This document shows, piece by piece, positions 15,875-25,651 of a stretch of 64,000 bases of DNA; within the stretch, counting starts at the first letter, position 1; every line of letters starts with the position of its first letter. The position numbers and the translations under genes were made by a program. The DNA is from CAWCDJ01 sp963796485 (GTDB lineage Bacteria; Acidobacteriota; Terriglobia; Bryobacterales; Bryobacteraceae), in contig CAWCLV010000001.1 in NCBI GenBank assembly GCA_963796485.1, positions 1,240,001-1,304,000 of the forward strand, in the 5' to 3' direction. The notes below the pieces were generated by a model that was not told the DNA's origin, did no database searches, and saw only the letters and a list, made by a program, of their open reading frames with translations.

Positions 15875-18142
15875 ATGTCCAGAGTTTTGGTGGTAGACGG
15901 CGAGTGTACCGTGCGAGATGAAGTTTGCGCTTCTCTCGCGGAATCGGGCCACGAAGTCGTGCTGGCTCATGATTGTCTGGCCGCTTACCGGATTGTCCGG
16001 CAACTCGGCGGAACGGTAGACCTCGTCATCAGCGAAGCGGGATCGCCGCGGCTACCCCATGGCGAATTGCTGGAACGCCTGCGCAGCGAGTTTCCGGATC
16101 TGAAGACGGTGTGGATCTACGGCGAAACCGACGAGGTTCCGGCGGCTTCCACCGCTTTCTTGAAGATGCCGCTCTCTCCGGAGGTTCTCAAGTTCAAAGT
16201 GAACGAGGCTCTCCAAACTTCACGCCGCGCACCTGAGAGCCATCCAACCGCCGGGACGGTCAAACAGGAACTTGCGGATGCCCGCTGGAAACTGGGTCTG
16301 GTGGAGCAGGAATACCGGCGAATGGCCGCGATCGTGGCCGATTTGCCGCTCGATTCCCCGGACGGACTGATCGCCTTACGCAGGGCGATGGAACAGAAGA
16401 ACAGCGCGACCGCGGAGTACAGCGGGGCGCTGAGAAGATACTGCGACTTCCTCGATACCCTCGCCAATGGTAGCGGCCATGCAGTCTCCGGAACCTCGGG
16501 TGGCGCCGGACTTGAGAGTGAAGTTTCGAGCCGGCTTCAGGAGGTCAGCACGCGGATTCTCGTGGCTGGAGACGCCAGGTCGCTCTATGACCTGATCGTA
16601 GAAACCGCCAGTTCGACCCTGAATGCCGATTTCGCAACTCTTCACATGCTGCACCCCGAGCGGGGGGATGAAGGCGAGCTGCGGCTTCTGGCGTCCTGTG
16701 GCTTCTGCGGGGCGGTCGTCGAACGGTTCAAATGGATTTGTGCTTCCTCGTCCGTATTCAGGAGTGTCGCTTCCGATACGCCACGCAGAACCGTCATTCC
16801 CGATGTGGAAGAGTGCGGGCCTCTGGCCGGAACCGGCGAATTGGAAGCTTTGCGCGATGCCGGTATTCGCTCGCTGCAGGGCACGCCTCTGCTCTCCCGG
16901 TCGGGGTCCGTGGTAGGAGCGCTATCCACATATTGGCCGGTGAAGCATGAACTCTCCGAGGCCGAAGGACGAAACATCGACTTGCTGGCGCGGATGGCGG
17001 CCGATGTCATCGAGACATTGCAGGCCGAAGATCGCGTTCGCGACAGCGAACAGCGCCTGCGCCTTTTCGTCGAGAATGTCCGCCAATATGCGCTGATTCA
17101 AGCCGATCCCGCGGGCCGCATCGCGAGTTGGAATCCCGGGGCGGAGCGACTCTTCGGGTACCGTAGCACGGAGATGCTCGGGCAGCCGCTTTCCGCCCTG
17201 CTTACGCCCGAGGATCGGGTGTCCGGTGTGCTCGAAAGGGAGCTGGCCACCGTTCGTACCGCCGGGCGCTACGAAGACGAGCGCTGGCTGGTTCGCCGCG
17301 ACGGGACCCGCTTTTGGTGTAGGTGCATCACCGAACCCGAGTTCGACGGGGTGGGGCATCTTCGCGGTTTCGCTAAGGTGATTTCGGACGAGACACAGCG
17401 GCGGCAGGATGCCGAAGTGCTGCTGCAACGGCAAAAACTGGAAAGCATTGGCGTGCTGGCCGGCGGAATCGCCCATGACTTCAACAATCTGCTGACGGGA
17501 ATCATCGGTCACGCCAGCCTCATGCTGGATGAATACCCTCCCGTCGCCGACCGCCGGCTGAAACAGGTGATCCAGGCGGCGGAACGCGCCGCGGCGCTGA
17601 CCAGGCAGTTGCTTGCCTATTCCGGGAGAGGCGGTTCCGTTCCACTCGAACTGAACGTTGCCACGGCAATCCGGGAAATTGCCGGGCTGGTCAGGCCGGC
17701 CGTCTCAGACACGATCCTCGTTTGCATCCAAATTGAAGAGCCCCTTCCCTCTGTCCGGATGGATCCGGGGCAGTTTCAACAGCTCATCGTGAACCTGATG
17801 ATGAACGCGGCCGAGGCGATCGGCGAGGGCCCAGGCGAGGTCGCCATCGACGCGCATCTGGTCGAAGTCGAAAAGGTCTTCGTTTGCGTGCTCGGCAGGG
17901 AGGTGGCGCCGGGGCGATACCTTGCGATCGAGGTGCGGGATACCGGAAGCGGCGTGGATGAGGAAGTCCATTCCAGGATTTTCGACCCGTTCTTCACCAC
18001 AAAATTTGCCGGCAGAGGACTGGGGCTGGCTGCTGTGGCCGGCATCGTTCGGGCGCAAAACGGGGCTGTGACGTTTGAGAGCGACCCGGGGAAGGGAAGC
18101 ACGTTCCGAATACTTCTCCCGCCGGCCGAATGTGAAGTATAG
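15875..18142 (+). CDS. Hybrid sensor kinase with degenerate N-terminal receiver, GAF and PAS domains
   Basis: 755 residues from ATG 15875, which has AAGGGGGGGA just upstream; GTG 15845 is an alternative. Residues 1-120 form a receiver-like fold, but the phosphoacceptor position reads DLVISEAGSP, so Asp is replaced by Glu, and the acidic pair is VVDGE. A helical linker leads to a GAF domain (about 215-390) and a PAS domain (about 405-520, FGYRSTEMLGQPLSALL). The HisKA box is GIAHDFNNLLTGIIGH, the NtrB-like HDFNN type. The HATPase shows NLMMNAAEAI, DTGSGV and GRGLGLAAV. It has no membrane helix and no C-terminal receiver, so it should be a cytosolic sensor that passes phosphate to an unlinked regulator. 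Confidence 0.9.
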   Translation: MSRVLVVDGECTVRDEVCASLAESGHEVVLAHDCLAAYRIVRQLGGTVDLVISEAGSPRLPHGELLERLRSEFPDLKTVWIYGETDEVPAASTAFLKMPLSPEVLKFKVNEALQTSRRAPESHPTAGTVKQELADARWKLGLVEQEYRRMAAIVADLPLDSPDGLIALRRAMEQKNSATAEYSGALRRYCDFLDTLANGSGHAVSGTSGGAGLESEVSSRLQEVSTRILVAGDARSLYDLIVETASSTLNADFATLHMLHPERGDEGELRLLASCGFCGAVVERFKWICASSSVFRSVASDTPRRTVIPDVEECGPLAGTGELEALRDAGIRSLQGTPLLSRSGSVVGALSTYWPVKHELSEAEGRNIDLLARMAADVIETLQAEDRVRDSEQRLRLFVENVRQYALIQADPAGRIASWNPGAERLFGYRSTEMLGQPLSALLTPEDRVSGVLERELATVRTAGRYEDERWLVRRDGTRFWCRCITEPEFDGVGHLRGFAKVISDETQRRQDAEVLLQRQKLESIGVLAGGIAHDFNNLLTGIIGHASLMLDEYPPVADRRLKQVIQAAERAAALTRQLLAYSGRGGSVPLELNVATAIREIAGLVRPAVSDTILVCIQIEEPLPSVRMDPGQFQQLIVNLMMNAAEAIGEGPGEVAIDAHLVEVEKVFVCVLGREVAPGRYLAIEVRDTGSGVDEEVHSRIFDPFFTTKFAGRGLGLAAVAGIVRAQNGAVTFESDPGKGSTFRILLPPAECEV

Positions 18143-18224
18143 TCGGCATCGAAAACCGCTCCCTTTAGTCGCGCCTCGGTTTGCCAGGGACCTCCGTCAA
18201 GAATCTTTTAAGAAGCTTTCAAAC

Positions 18225-18265
18225 CGGGCAGGCCGGGAGGCCTGGCCGGGAGGCCTGCCCCACTT
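18225..18265. repeat. GGCC two-hairpin element, inverted orientation
   Basis: In the 229-bp gap between the kinase and the aldolase gene lies GGGCAGGCC, then CGGGAGGCCT twice, ending GGCCTGCCC. The ends pair perfectly over nine bases. It belongs to the same family as the 118-bp array, here without the GCGCC hairpin. A member of the second dispersed element (about 18156-18178) precedes it. Confidence 0.8.
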
Positions 18266-18371
18266 ATCAGGGTGGAGGCGCCGCTCGTGGCCTGGCCGGT
18301 TTGACTTTGTGGTTAACTCGTAATTCATGAGCGCTGTTCCGCCCCTCTCAGGGAGCGGTCTTCGCGAACGA

Positions 18372-19658
18372 TCAGCAGTCGAAAAAGGCGCGATCGAGTT
18401 CGCGCGTCACATCGCCCGATAGCGGCCGGAGTTCGCCAACGGCACGGCAGTTCACGATTGCCTCGGCTGTCGATTCAAGAACTTCGAGGCGGTCGAACGC
18501 CTCCAGGACATCGCTGCCGGTAACCAGCACGCCGTCGTTTTCCAGGATCAATACAGGGCGCGTGGTGGAGAGCATGTTCGCCAGTTCGGTTCCGTCGCCG
18601 AACTGAACGCCATAGGGCGCGCGTCCGGCGTTCCGCACCACCACGTAGCTCTCCGGAATGGTGCGTGTGTCGAGCGGAACGCCCGTCACGCTGAAGGCAG
18701 TAGCGTTTACCGGGTACGCGTTGACGATGGCCCCGAGGTTCGGGTGTTTGCGGTAGATGGCGGCGTGGATTCGCGCCGCGCGGCTGGGGGACTTGCCGCA
18801 TTCCACGGCGCCGTCCCGGACCAGGACCAAGTCTTCGACGTCCGCCGTCCCGCGGTCCAACTCGTAAGGCGTGATTACGAACGTATCTCCACTTACCCGC
18901 GCGGAGTAACTGCCCTGCGTGCTGATGAACAACCGCTGGCGATAGCCGCGCCGCACGAACTCGCACAGGCTGCGCCTGGTTTCCTTCTCGATGCTTGAGG
19001 GCGCGGGACGTTCGAAGCGTTCGAACGAAGTCTCGCGCCGCTGTTCGACGGCCAGTTGCTCATCCGTCAGGAGCGTTGGTTCGCATCCGAGCAGGCGTGC
19101 TTTGATGATTGTCTTGGCCGTGAACTCCAGCGTTTCGAACCGGCGGAACGCGTCCTGAAGCGTCGTGCCCGCGGTGACCACGCCATGGTTTTCCAAAATC
19201 ACGCTATCGTAACCTTCCGCGAAAGTGTCGGCGACGGCATCGCCGAGCGCCTGGCTTCCGGGCAACTGGTACGGCGCGAACCCCACCTTGCCGCACACTT
19301 GCCACGATTGGTGGAAGAGGCGGGTTGCCGGCGTCTGGTGGACCAGGCTGAAGGCGACCAGCGCCACCGGGTGGGCATGCACGATTCCGCCCAGTTCGGG
19401 CCGCCGTCGCCGGATCTCCTGATGGATGGGGAGTTCCGACGAAGGCCGCCGCGTCCCGTCGACCCGTCCATCGGGGAATACGCAAACGATGTCGTCGCGC
19501 GTCAGCGCTCCCTTGTCCACGCGAGCGGGAGTGATCCAGACATTGCCGTTCTCCTCCCGGATCGAGAGATTTCCCCCGGAGGTCGTGGTCATTCGGTATC
19601 GATAGATACGTTCCATGGCCTGGAGAAGCTCGTCTCTCGGATGCAGGTAGGAGTGCAT
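18372..19658 (-). CDS. Tandem class II aldolase/adducin domain protein
   Basis: 428 residues made of two class II aldolase domains in tandem. The first (about 1-210) has the usual zinc and catalytic residues: SGGNLS, Glu75 in RRPSSE, His94 and His96 in HAHP, and His158 in LENHG. The second (about 225-428) keeps the fold but reads PSRA, NAYP and LENDG at these places, so Glu and all three His are lost. Family members cleave sugar phosphates such as L-fuculose-1-phosphate or L-ribulose-5-phosphate to DHAP and an aldehyde, or epimerise them. It follows the GH92 gene by 48 bp on the same strand and probably shares its transcript, placing it in sugar breakdown. Confidence 0.88.
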   Translation of the reverse strand: MHSYLHPRDELLQAMERIYRYRMTTTSGGNLSIREENGNVWITPARVDKGALTRDDIVCVFPDGRVDGTRRPSSELPIHQEIRRRRPELGGIVHAHPVALVAFSLVHQTPATRLFHQSWQVCGKVGFAPYQLPGSQALGDAVADTFAEGYDSVILENHGVVTAGTTLQDAFRRFETLEFTAKTIIKARLLGCEPTLLTDEQLAVEQRRETSFERFERPAPSSIEKETRRSLCEFVRRGYRQRLFISTQGSYSARVSGDTFVITPYELDRGTADVEDLVLVRDGAVECGKSPSRAARIHAAIYRKHPNLGAIVNAYPVNATAFSVTGVPLDTRTIPESYVVVRNAGRAPYGVQFGDGTELANMLSTTRPVLILENDGVLVTGSDVLEAFDRLEVLESTAEAIVNCRAVGELRPLSGDVTRELDRAFFDC

Positions 19659-19706
19659 GTAACTGCAAGCGTATCGGAGAAACCGGAACGGCGCAATTAC
19701 GCCGAA

Positions 19707-21959
19707 CTATCGCGCCGTGCTCATAGAGGGCGGCGCATCCGCGGTTCCGCTTCCCCACTTTGGATTCGGCTGATCGCCCATCCGGAACACGAGCGTGCCG
19801 CCGCGCAGAATCTCCTCGTGCGAGATCCACGTCCGGGTAAGCGGCCTGCCGTTCAAGGTGGCGGCTTGAATGTACCGCTTCCCGGCCGACGCGCCGGCGG
19901 CCTCGATCCGGAATGGCTTGCCTGCGGGAGGGTGAATCACGGCCGAGTCGAACAGCGGGACGCCGATCTGGTAAACCGGGGTCGCGGGGGATACCGGGTA
20001 GAATCCAAGAGCGCTCATGACATACCAGGCGGACATCTGCCCGCAGTCGTCGTTCCCGGCAATTCCAGCAGCGCGGTCGAGGTACTGCTCGTCCATGATC
20101 CGCCGCACGTGTTCCTGCGTCTTCCACGGCGCGCCGGCGTAGTCGTACAGGTAGGCGATGTGATGACTTGGCTCGTTGCCGTGGTTGTAGTAACCCCCGG
20201 CGAAGAGCTGGTCGAGTTTGTCGATGAACGCCTGCCGCCCGCCGGTGAGCCGGATCAGCCCCGCCACGTCCTGCGGCACGAAAAAGGTGTACTGGAAGGG
20301 AAGACCTTCGGTAATGTAGTGATAGCTGCCGGCGGGGTCGAACGGCGTATCCCATGACCCGTCCGCATGGCGCCCGCGCGCGAACCCGGTCGAGGGGTCG
20401 ATCACGTTCCGGTAGTAGCCTGCCCGTTCGCGGAACATCTTCTCGTCTTCCTTCTTCCCGAGCGCTTTGGCCATTACCGAGAGGGCGTAATCGTCATAGG
20501 CGTATTCGAGCGTCCGCGAGACCTGTTCGCCGCGGTGGAAGGCGTCATTCACGGGATCCTCGAGCGGAATGAACCCGTATTTCAGATAACTGGTGAGCGC
20601 GCGGCGTCCGCGGCCGTCCACATATTCCTCGTGCGAGGCGGGGGTCTCCATGGCATTGCGGCGCATCATGCGGTAAGCCGCCTCCGCATCGAAATCGCGG
20701 ATGCCTTTCACGTAGGCGTCGGCGATCATGGCGATGGCGTGATCTCCGATCATCTCCTGGGTGTAGCTGTTCCAGGCTGGATACATCGGCAGCCATCCGC
20801 CCTGCGCGCCTTTGGCAAGGATGGATTGCACCATGTCGCGAGTGCGGGCCGGGTCGATAATCGTCAGCAGCGGATGCAGCGAGCGAAACGTGTCCCAGAG
20901 CGAAAAATCGCAGTAGTAGGTGAAGCCTCGCGCCGTTTCGGTGCGGCGCTCGCCGGCAAAACCGGGGTACGTTCCCGATACGTCGCTCAGCGTGCGCGGC
21001 GTGAGGTACGCGTGGTAGAGCGCGGTATAAAACACTCTGCGCTTGGAGGCCGAAGGTTCGCGGATTTCGATCCGTGCCAGGACGTCGTTCCAGGCCTGGT
21101 GCGCCTGCGCGGCGGTCTGCTCGAGGTCCCACCCGGGAATCTCCGCGTCGAGGTTGCGGCGGGCCTCCTCGACACTGGTGAACGAGGTGCCGACCTTCAC
21201 GCGAACCACCATCCCCGCTTTGGCCGCGAACCCAATGTATGCTCCCGGCGCGCCCTGGGTTCCATCCAGCACGGTAGCGCCGTCTTGCTGTCCGCTTCCG
21301 CTCCAGACGCCGAAGTTCTCGATCGGCTGTTCGATCCGGGCCGCGAAATACCCGCTGAAGCCCGCCGGCTTACCCGCTCCGGCGTACAAGCGGTGTACCG
21401 GATTCAAGCCGGAGATCTCGCGCCTCTCGCGGTCGATCCGCACGCTGCCTTCGCCCTTCCGCGCGTTGGCCTGGATTAGGATCCACGCCTGTCCCGCCCG
21501 TGTGAACCGGAATTCCAGAATGCCCGCGCGCGAAGTGGCCGCGACCGAAGCACGGATTCCGGAATCGTCCAGCGCCACATCGTAGCGGTACGGCCTGGTC
21601 CGTTCGTTCGAGCGCTGGAATGAGGACGCACGCTCGGCCGCCCCGAGTTTCAGTTCGCCCTGGAGCGCCATCACCGTCACGCTGCCGTACTCCTGGGTGC
21701 ACGAGCCGCTCGGAAAATGGCTGGCGCGGAATCCCTGGATGCGCGTGTCCTTCTCGTAGTAGGGCGCGATGCACTTGGCCTCTCCGTCACGTGTCTGCGG
21801 GGTCCATTGCGTCATGCCGAAGGGTACCCCGGTGGCGGGGAAAGTCTGGCCGTCGCCCGCGGTTCCGATCAACGGATTCACCTGGTCCGCCGGGTCTTGC
21901 GACTGCGGCGCGGCCGCCGCGAGCGCGCAGGAGATCACTACAAGCGCAATCGTTCGCAT
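19707..21959 (-). CDS. GH92 family alpha-mannosidase, exported
   Basis: 750 residues with a signal peptide (MRTIALVVISCALAAAAPQS). The N-terminal beta-sandwich starts VNPLIGTAGDGQTFPAT, a hallmark of GH92. The catalytic (alpha/alpha)6 domain contains WDTFRSLHPLLTI and GNDDCGQMSAWYVMSALG, the family signature that holds the calcium and catalytic acidic residues. GH92 enzymes are calcium-dependent exo-alpha-mannosidases (mostly 1,2-) that trim mannans or N-glycans in the periplasm or outside. The gene is 62 bp from, and divergent to, an MFS sugar transporter, and precedes the class II aldolase, so the three form a sugar release, uptake and breakdown locus. Confidence 0.93.
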   Translation of the reverse strand: MRTIALVVISCALAAAAPQSQDPADQVNPLIGTAGDGQTFPATGVPFGMTQWTPQTRDGEAKCIAPYYEKDTRIQGFRASHFPSGSCTQEYGSVTVMALQGELKLGAAERASSFQRSNERTRPYRYDVALDDSGIRASVAATSRAGILEFRFTRAGQAWILIQANARKGEGSVRIDRERREISGLNPVHRLYAGAGKPAGFSGYFAARIEQPIENFGVWSGSGQQDGATVLDGTQGAPGAYIGFAAKAGMVVRVKVGTSFTSVEEARRNLDAEIPGWDLEQTAAQAHQAWNDVLARIEIREPSASKRRVFYTALYHAYLTPRTLSDVSGTYPGFAGERRTETARGFTYYCDFSLWDTFRSLHPLLTIIDPARTRDMVQSILAKGAQGGWLPMYPAWNSYTQEMIGDHAIAMIADAYVKGIRDFDAEAAYRMMRRNAMETPASHEEYVDGRGRRALTSYLKYGFIPLEDPVNDAFHRGEQVSRTLEYAYDDYALSVMAKALGKKEDEKMFRERAGYYRNVIDPSTGFARGRHADGSWDTPFDPAGSYHYITEGLPFQYTFFVPQDVAGLIRLTGGRQAFIDKLDQLFAGGYYNHGNEPSHHIAYLYDYAGAPWKTQEHVRRIMDEQYLDRAAGIAGNDDCGQMSAWYVMSALGFYPVSPATPVYQIGVPLFDSAVIHPPAGKPFRIEAAGASAGKRYIQAATLNGRPLTRTWISHEEILRGGTLVFRMGDQPNPKWGSGTADAPPSMSTAR

Positions 21960-22021
21960 CGAAGCCGATGGTATCAGATGATCGGAAATCGGGCCCCGAT
22001 TGGTGCTACAGTTTTGGGTCT

Positions 22022-23185
22022 ATGAACCGGACCAGGAGCAGCGCGCTTCCGATTTTTCTCGTCTTTCTGGCGATGGGCTTCGCCGATGCCGCGGGGCCGT
22101 TCGTCGGCCTGGCGCGGGAGCAGTTTAAGCTTTCGAACTTCGTAGCCCAATTGATCCCCTTCGTGGGCTTCACGATGTTCGGCATCCTCTCGGTTCCGGT
22201 CGGCGTACTTCAGGACAAGAAGGGCAAAAAGTTCGTGCTGCTGCTGGGGCTCATCGTGATGCTCTCGGGCATCCTGATCCCGGCGATTGCCGGCCTGTCT
22301 ACGTTCCCTGTATTCCTGCTGACCGTGCTGGCGCTGGGCGCCGGCGCTACGATTCTCCAGGTGGCGGGCAACCCGATCATGCGCGACGTCTCGGCCGAGG
22401 GCAAGTACTCGCGGAACCTTTCGCTGGCGCAATTCGTGAAGGCGATCGGATCCCTCTCCGGACCGCTGATCCCGGTGATCGCCGCGCGCGCTTTCGGCGC
22501 CGGGTGGAACGTCATTTTTCCGGTGTACAGTATTGCCGTCCTGGTGACGCTGGTTGCGGTGCTGCCCCTGCAAGTCAAAGAAGAGCAGCCCGGAGGCAAT
22601 CGCGCCACTCTCGGTTCCTCGCTCTCGCTTTTGCGGAATGGATTTGTGGCGATGACGGTGCTCGCGCTGTTCCTTTATGTCGGGGCGGAAGTTTCCATGA
22701 GCTCGGGAATTCCGCTATTCCTTCAGGAGCGCTACGGAGTGGATATCAACCGCATCGGGCTGCTCGGCACGGGCCTGTTCTTCCTGGCGCTGACGATCGG
22801 GCGGTTCTCCGGCGGAGTGATCCTGAACTGGATGCAGCCGAAGAAATTCTTCATCGCCACCTCGCTGGTATCCGTACTCGGAATCGCCGGCCTGTTCGTG
22901 CCGAACCAGTGGGTGGCCGTGGCCGCCTTTGCCGTCATCGGCCTGGGATTTGCGAACATCTTCCCGCTGATCTTCTCGATCGTGATCGACACCATGCCGA
23001 AGTATACGAATGCGCTCTCCGGCCTGATGATCATGGCGATTGTCGGAGGAGCGATCCTGCCGCCCGTCATGGGCCTGGTGGCGGACCGCTCCGGCTCGGT
23101 GCAATTCTCGTTCCTGGTCCCGATGGCTGCCTTGATCTACATCACGTGGACCTCGCTGGCCATTCGCAGCCGCAGTTCGGTGTAG
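22022..23185 (+). CDS. MFS sugar transporter, FucP-like
   Basis: 387 residues with 12 hydrophobic segments. I chose ATG 22022; the frame is open further upstream but that part is antisense to the GH92 gene and is not protein-like. The start MGFADAAGPFVGLAREQFKLS and the loop GVLQDKKGKKFVLLLG (helix 2-3 motif) fit the fucose/galactose/glucose-proton symporter branch of MFS. GNPIMRDV in helix 4 matches the substrate-site region of that branch. It should import a monosaccharide with protons across the inner membrane. It is divergent from GH92 and convergent with the permease gene, 3 bp from its stop. Confidence 0.85.
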   Translation: MNRTRSSALPIFLVFLAMGFADAAGPFVGLAREQFKLSNFVAQLIPFVGFTMFGILSVPVGVLQDKKGKKFVLLLGLIVMLSGILIPAIAGLSTFPVFLLTVLALGAGATILQVAGNPIMRDVSAEGKYSRNLSLAQFVKAIGSLSGPLIPVIAARAFGAGWNVIFPVYSIAVLVTLVAVLPLQVKEEQPGGNRATLGSSLSLLRNGFVAMTVLALFLYVGAEVSMSSGIPLFLQERYGVDINRIGLLGTGLFFLALTIGRFSGGVILNWMQPKKFFIATSLVSVLGIAGLFVPNQWVAVAAFAVIGLGFANIFPLIFSIVIDTMPKYTNALSGLMIMAIVGGAILPPVMGLVADRSGSVQFSFLVPMAALIYITWTSLAIRSRSSV

Positions 23186-23188
23186 CGC

Positions 23189-25600
23189 CTACTCACAGCG
23201 CAGCGCCACCACCGGGTCCACCTGGGTGGCGCGCCGCGCGGGAATCCAACTCGCCAACAGCGCCACCGCGGCCAGCGCCAGCGGTACGAACACGAACGTC
23301 AGCGGATCTCGGGCTCCCACCCCGAACAGAAACGATTGCAGGACTTTCGTGATGGCCGCCGCGCAGGGGACCCCGAACCCCACACCCAGCAGGACCATCC
23401 AGCCGGCGCGTTTGAGGACCAACCCGATGACGCTGCCAGGGCCGGCGCCCAACGCCATCCGGATTCCGAATTCATGGCTGCGCTGTGCCACCGAATAGGC
23501 CACCACGCCATAGATTCCCATCGCTGCGAGGAGGAGCGAGAGCGTGGCGAAGATCGAGATCAGCACGGTCATCATTTTCGGCAGCGTCATCGACTCATTC
23601 ATGCGCTCGTCCATGGTCATTACGCTGCTGAGCGGCTGGTCGCCGTCCAGCGACTTCAATTCCGCGCGCAGGGCAGGAGTCACGCTTGCCGCATCGGAAT
23701 TCGTCGTCCGCACTACCAGCCAACTGGCCGGGCGCGGCGCCTGGCGGAAGGGGGCGTACATCTCGGGCGAGGGCTGCGACGCGCGGCCCCAGGGCCTCAC
23801 GTCCGAAGCGACCCCGACGATCGTCATCCAGGGCGCGTCGCCCTGCGGGCCGGGGCTCCACTTCACACGCTTGCCGACCGGGTCCGCGGCGCCGAAGTAC
23901 TGCCGCGCGATGCGCTCGTTGACGATCACCACGCGCTGCGCCTTTTCGTCGTCCTGCGCGCTGAAGTAGCGCCCGCTCCGCAGGGTCATCCCCATAGTCT
24001 GGAAGTACTCCGGCGTGACCGACATGGTTCTCGCGATCGCCTCGTGTCCGGCCGCCGGGACCGGCTGTCCTTCGATCACGAAGGCGGAACCGCCGCCTCC
24101 GCCGGTAAGCGGAATCCCGGTGGATGCCGCCGCTGAGACCACTCCCGGAGTCGCTTGCACCCGTTCCAACAGAGTGCGGAAGAATATCGACTGCTGCTCC
24201 GGCCTGGGGTACCTGGCGTCCGGCAGCCAGACATTCGCGGTGAGGAGGTTCTCCACACGGAAACCAGGGTTCATCTGTTGCAGGTTGCTGAAGCTCTTGA
24301 CCAGCAGCCCGGCCGCCAGGAGCAGCACCATGGCCAGCGAAACCTCCACCACCACCAGGGCGTTCCGCAAGCGTCCGCGCGAACCGGCGGCCATTCCCGA
24401 GCGTCCGCCTTCCTTCAGCGTGTCGTTGACCCCGACGCGCGAAACCTGAAACGCCGGCGCGATTCCCGAAATCAGGCCCGTGAGAATCGAAAGTGCAGCC
24501 GTGAACAACAGCACCCGGGTGTCCAGGTAATTCTGGTTGAAGGGATGGATCATCGGCGGGGTAGCTGCCATCAGGCCGCGGCAGATCCCGTACCCGAGGC
24601 CTACCCCGAGCACTCCGCCGGCAACCGCGACCAGCATGCTTTCCGTGATCAACTGCCGGATGATGCGCCACCGGCTGGCGCCGATCGCGATCCGGATGGC
24701 CATTTCGTTCGCCCGCCCGGTGGCGCGCGCGAGCTGCAGGTTGGCGACGTTCGAGCACGCAATCAGGAGCACGAACACCACCACTCCCATCATGATAGTG
24801 ACCGATTCGCGGGGTCCATCCGCAATCGCCTGCAGAAGGTCGCGCACGCTGACCCGCACCGCGGCGTTACTTTCCGGGTACGCCGCTTCAAGCCGCGCCG
24901 CGATGGTGTTCATCTCGGCTTGTGCCGCCGCCACCGTGGTTCCCGGTTTGCGCCGCGCCAGGACGTCGAGCGAGCGCCGGCCGCGCGGTGTATCCGCGGC
25001 GTCCTTTCCCAGGGCCGAGAACACTTCCACATCCCGCCAGGAGAAACGGAAACCCGCCGGAAGCACGCCGACGATCTTATGGCTCACGCCGTCCAGCGAG
25101 AGCGACCGGCCGACGACATCCGGCGTGCTGCCGAATTTCCTCTGCCAGTAACCGTTGCTGATGAGGATCACCGGGTCTCCGCCGGGCGCCATCTCCGAGC
25201 GAAGGAAGAGCCGCCCGACAACCGGTCTTACCGGGAATACGCGGAAGAAATCGCGCGATACCCGCACGCCGGCAGCCCGCTCCGGTTCACCCAGCCCGGA
25301 AACGATGGGGCCGCCGTGCTCCATCGCGCTGATGCCGTCGAAGCCGGTGCTCTGCTTTTCCCAATCGGTGAAGTCAAGATACGACGTCTCGATGTTGTTG
25401 CCGCGCTGCAGGCCCTGGAGAATGACGATCTGCCCGGCATCCCGCACGGTCGGCAGGGGCTGGAGCAGATAGACGTTCACGAAACTGAACATCGAGCTGT
25501 TCGCGCCGATGCCGAATCCGAGCGCAATAACCGCCATTGCCACGTAGCCCGGGCTTCTGGCGAAAAGTCGAAGAGCGTAGCCTATGTCCTTCGGGAGCAC
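23189..25600 (-). CDS. ADOP-type orphan ABC permease (MacB/FtsX-like)
   Basis: 803 residues: an N-terminal MacB-like periplasmic core domain flanked by membrane helices, then two FtsX cores. The start GYALRLFARSPGYVAMAVIALGFGIGANSSMFS and the closing ARRATQVDPVVALRCE are typical of the acidobacterial duplicated orphan permeases. FtsX-core signatures appear twice (IRIAIGASRWRIIRQL, IRMALGAGPGSVI). No ABC ATPase is next to it, as is usual for this family, so the partner is unknown or absent. Related MacB proteins use mechanical strokes to export peptides or lipoproteins. Paralogues are normally many per genome in this lineage. Confidence 0.92.
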   Translation of the reverse strand: MLPKDIGYALRLFARSPGYVAMAVIALGFGIGANSSMFSFVNVYLLQPLPTVRDAGQIVILQGLQRGNNIETSYLDFTDWEKQSTGFDGISAMEHGGPIVSGLGEPERAAGVRVSRDFFRVFPVRPVVGRLFLRSEMAPGGDPVILISNGYWQRKFGSTPDVVGRSLSLDGVSHKIVGVLPAGFRFSWRDVEVFSALGKDAADTPRGRRSLDVLARRKPGTTVAAAQAEMNTIAARLEAAYPESNAAVRVSVRDLLQAIADGPRESVTIMMGVVVFVLLIACSNVANLQLARATGRANEMAIRIAIGASRWRIIRQLITESMLVAVAGGVLGVGLGYGICRGLMAATPPMIHPFNQNYLDTRVLLFTAALSILTGLISGIAPAFQVSRVGVNDTLKEGGRSGMAAGSRGRLRNALVVVEVSLAMVLLLAAGLLVKSFSNLQQMNPGFRVENLLTANVWLPDARYPRPEQQSIFFRTLLERVQATPGVVSAAASTGIPLTGGGGGSAFVIEGQPVPAAGHEAIARTMSVTPEYFQTMGMTLRSGRYFSAQDDEKAQRVVIVNERIARQYFGAADPVGKRVKWSPGPQGDAPWMTIVGVASDVRPWGRASQPSPEMYAPFRQAPRPASWLVVRTTNSDAASVTPALRAELKSLDGDQPLSSVMTMDERMNESMTLPKMMTVLISIFATLSLLLAAMGIYGVVAYSVAQRSHEFGIRMALGAGPGSVIGLVLKRAGWMVLLGVGFGVPCAAAITKVLQSFLFGVGARDPLTFVFVPLALAAVALLASWIPARRATQVDPVVALRCE

Positions 25601-25651
25601 GGTTCCTCCTGAAGGGTAGAATACGGAGATTCAGGTCCGATTGTTCCTGGA

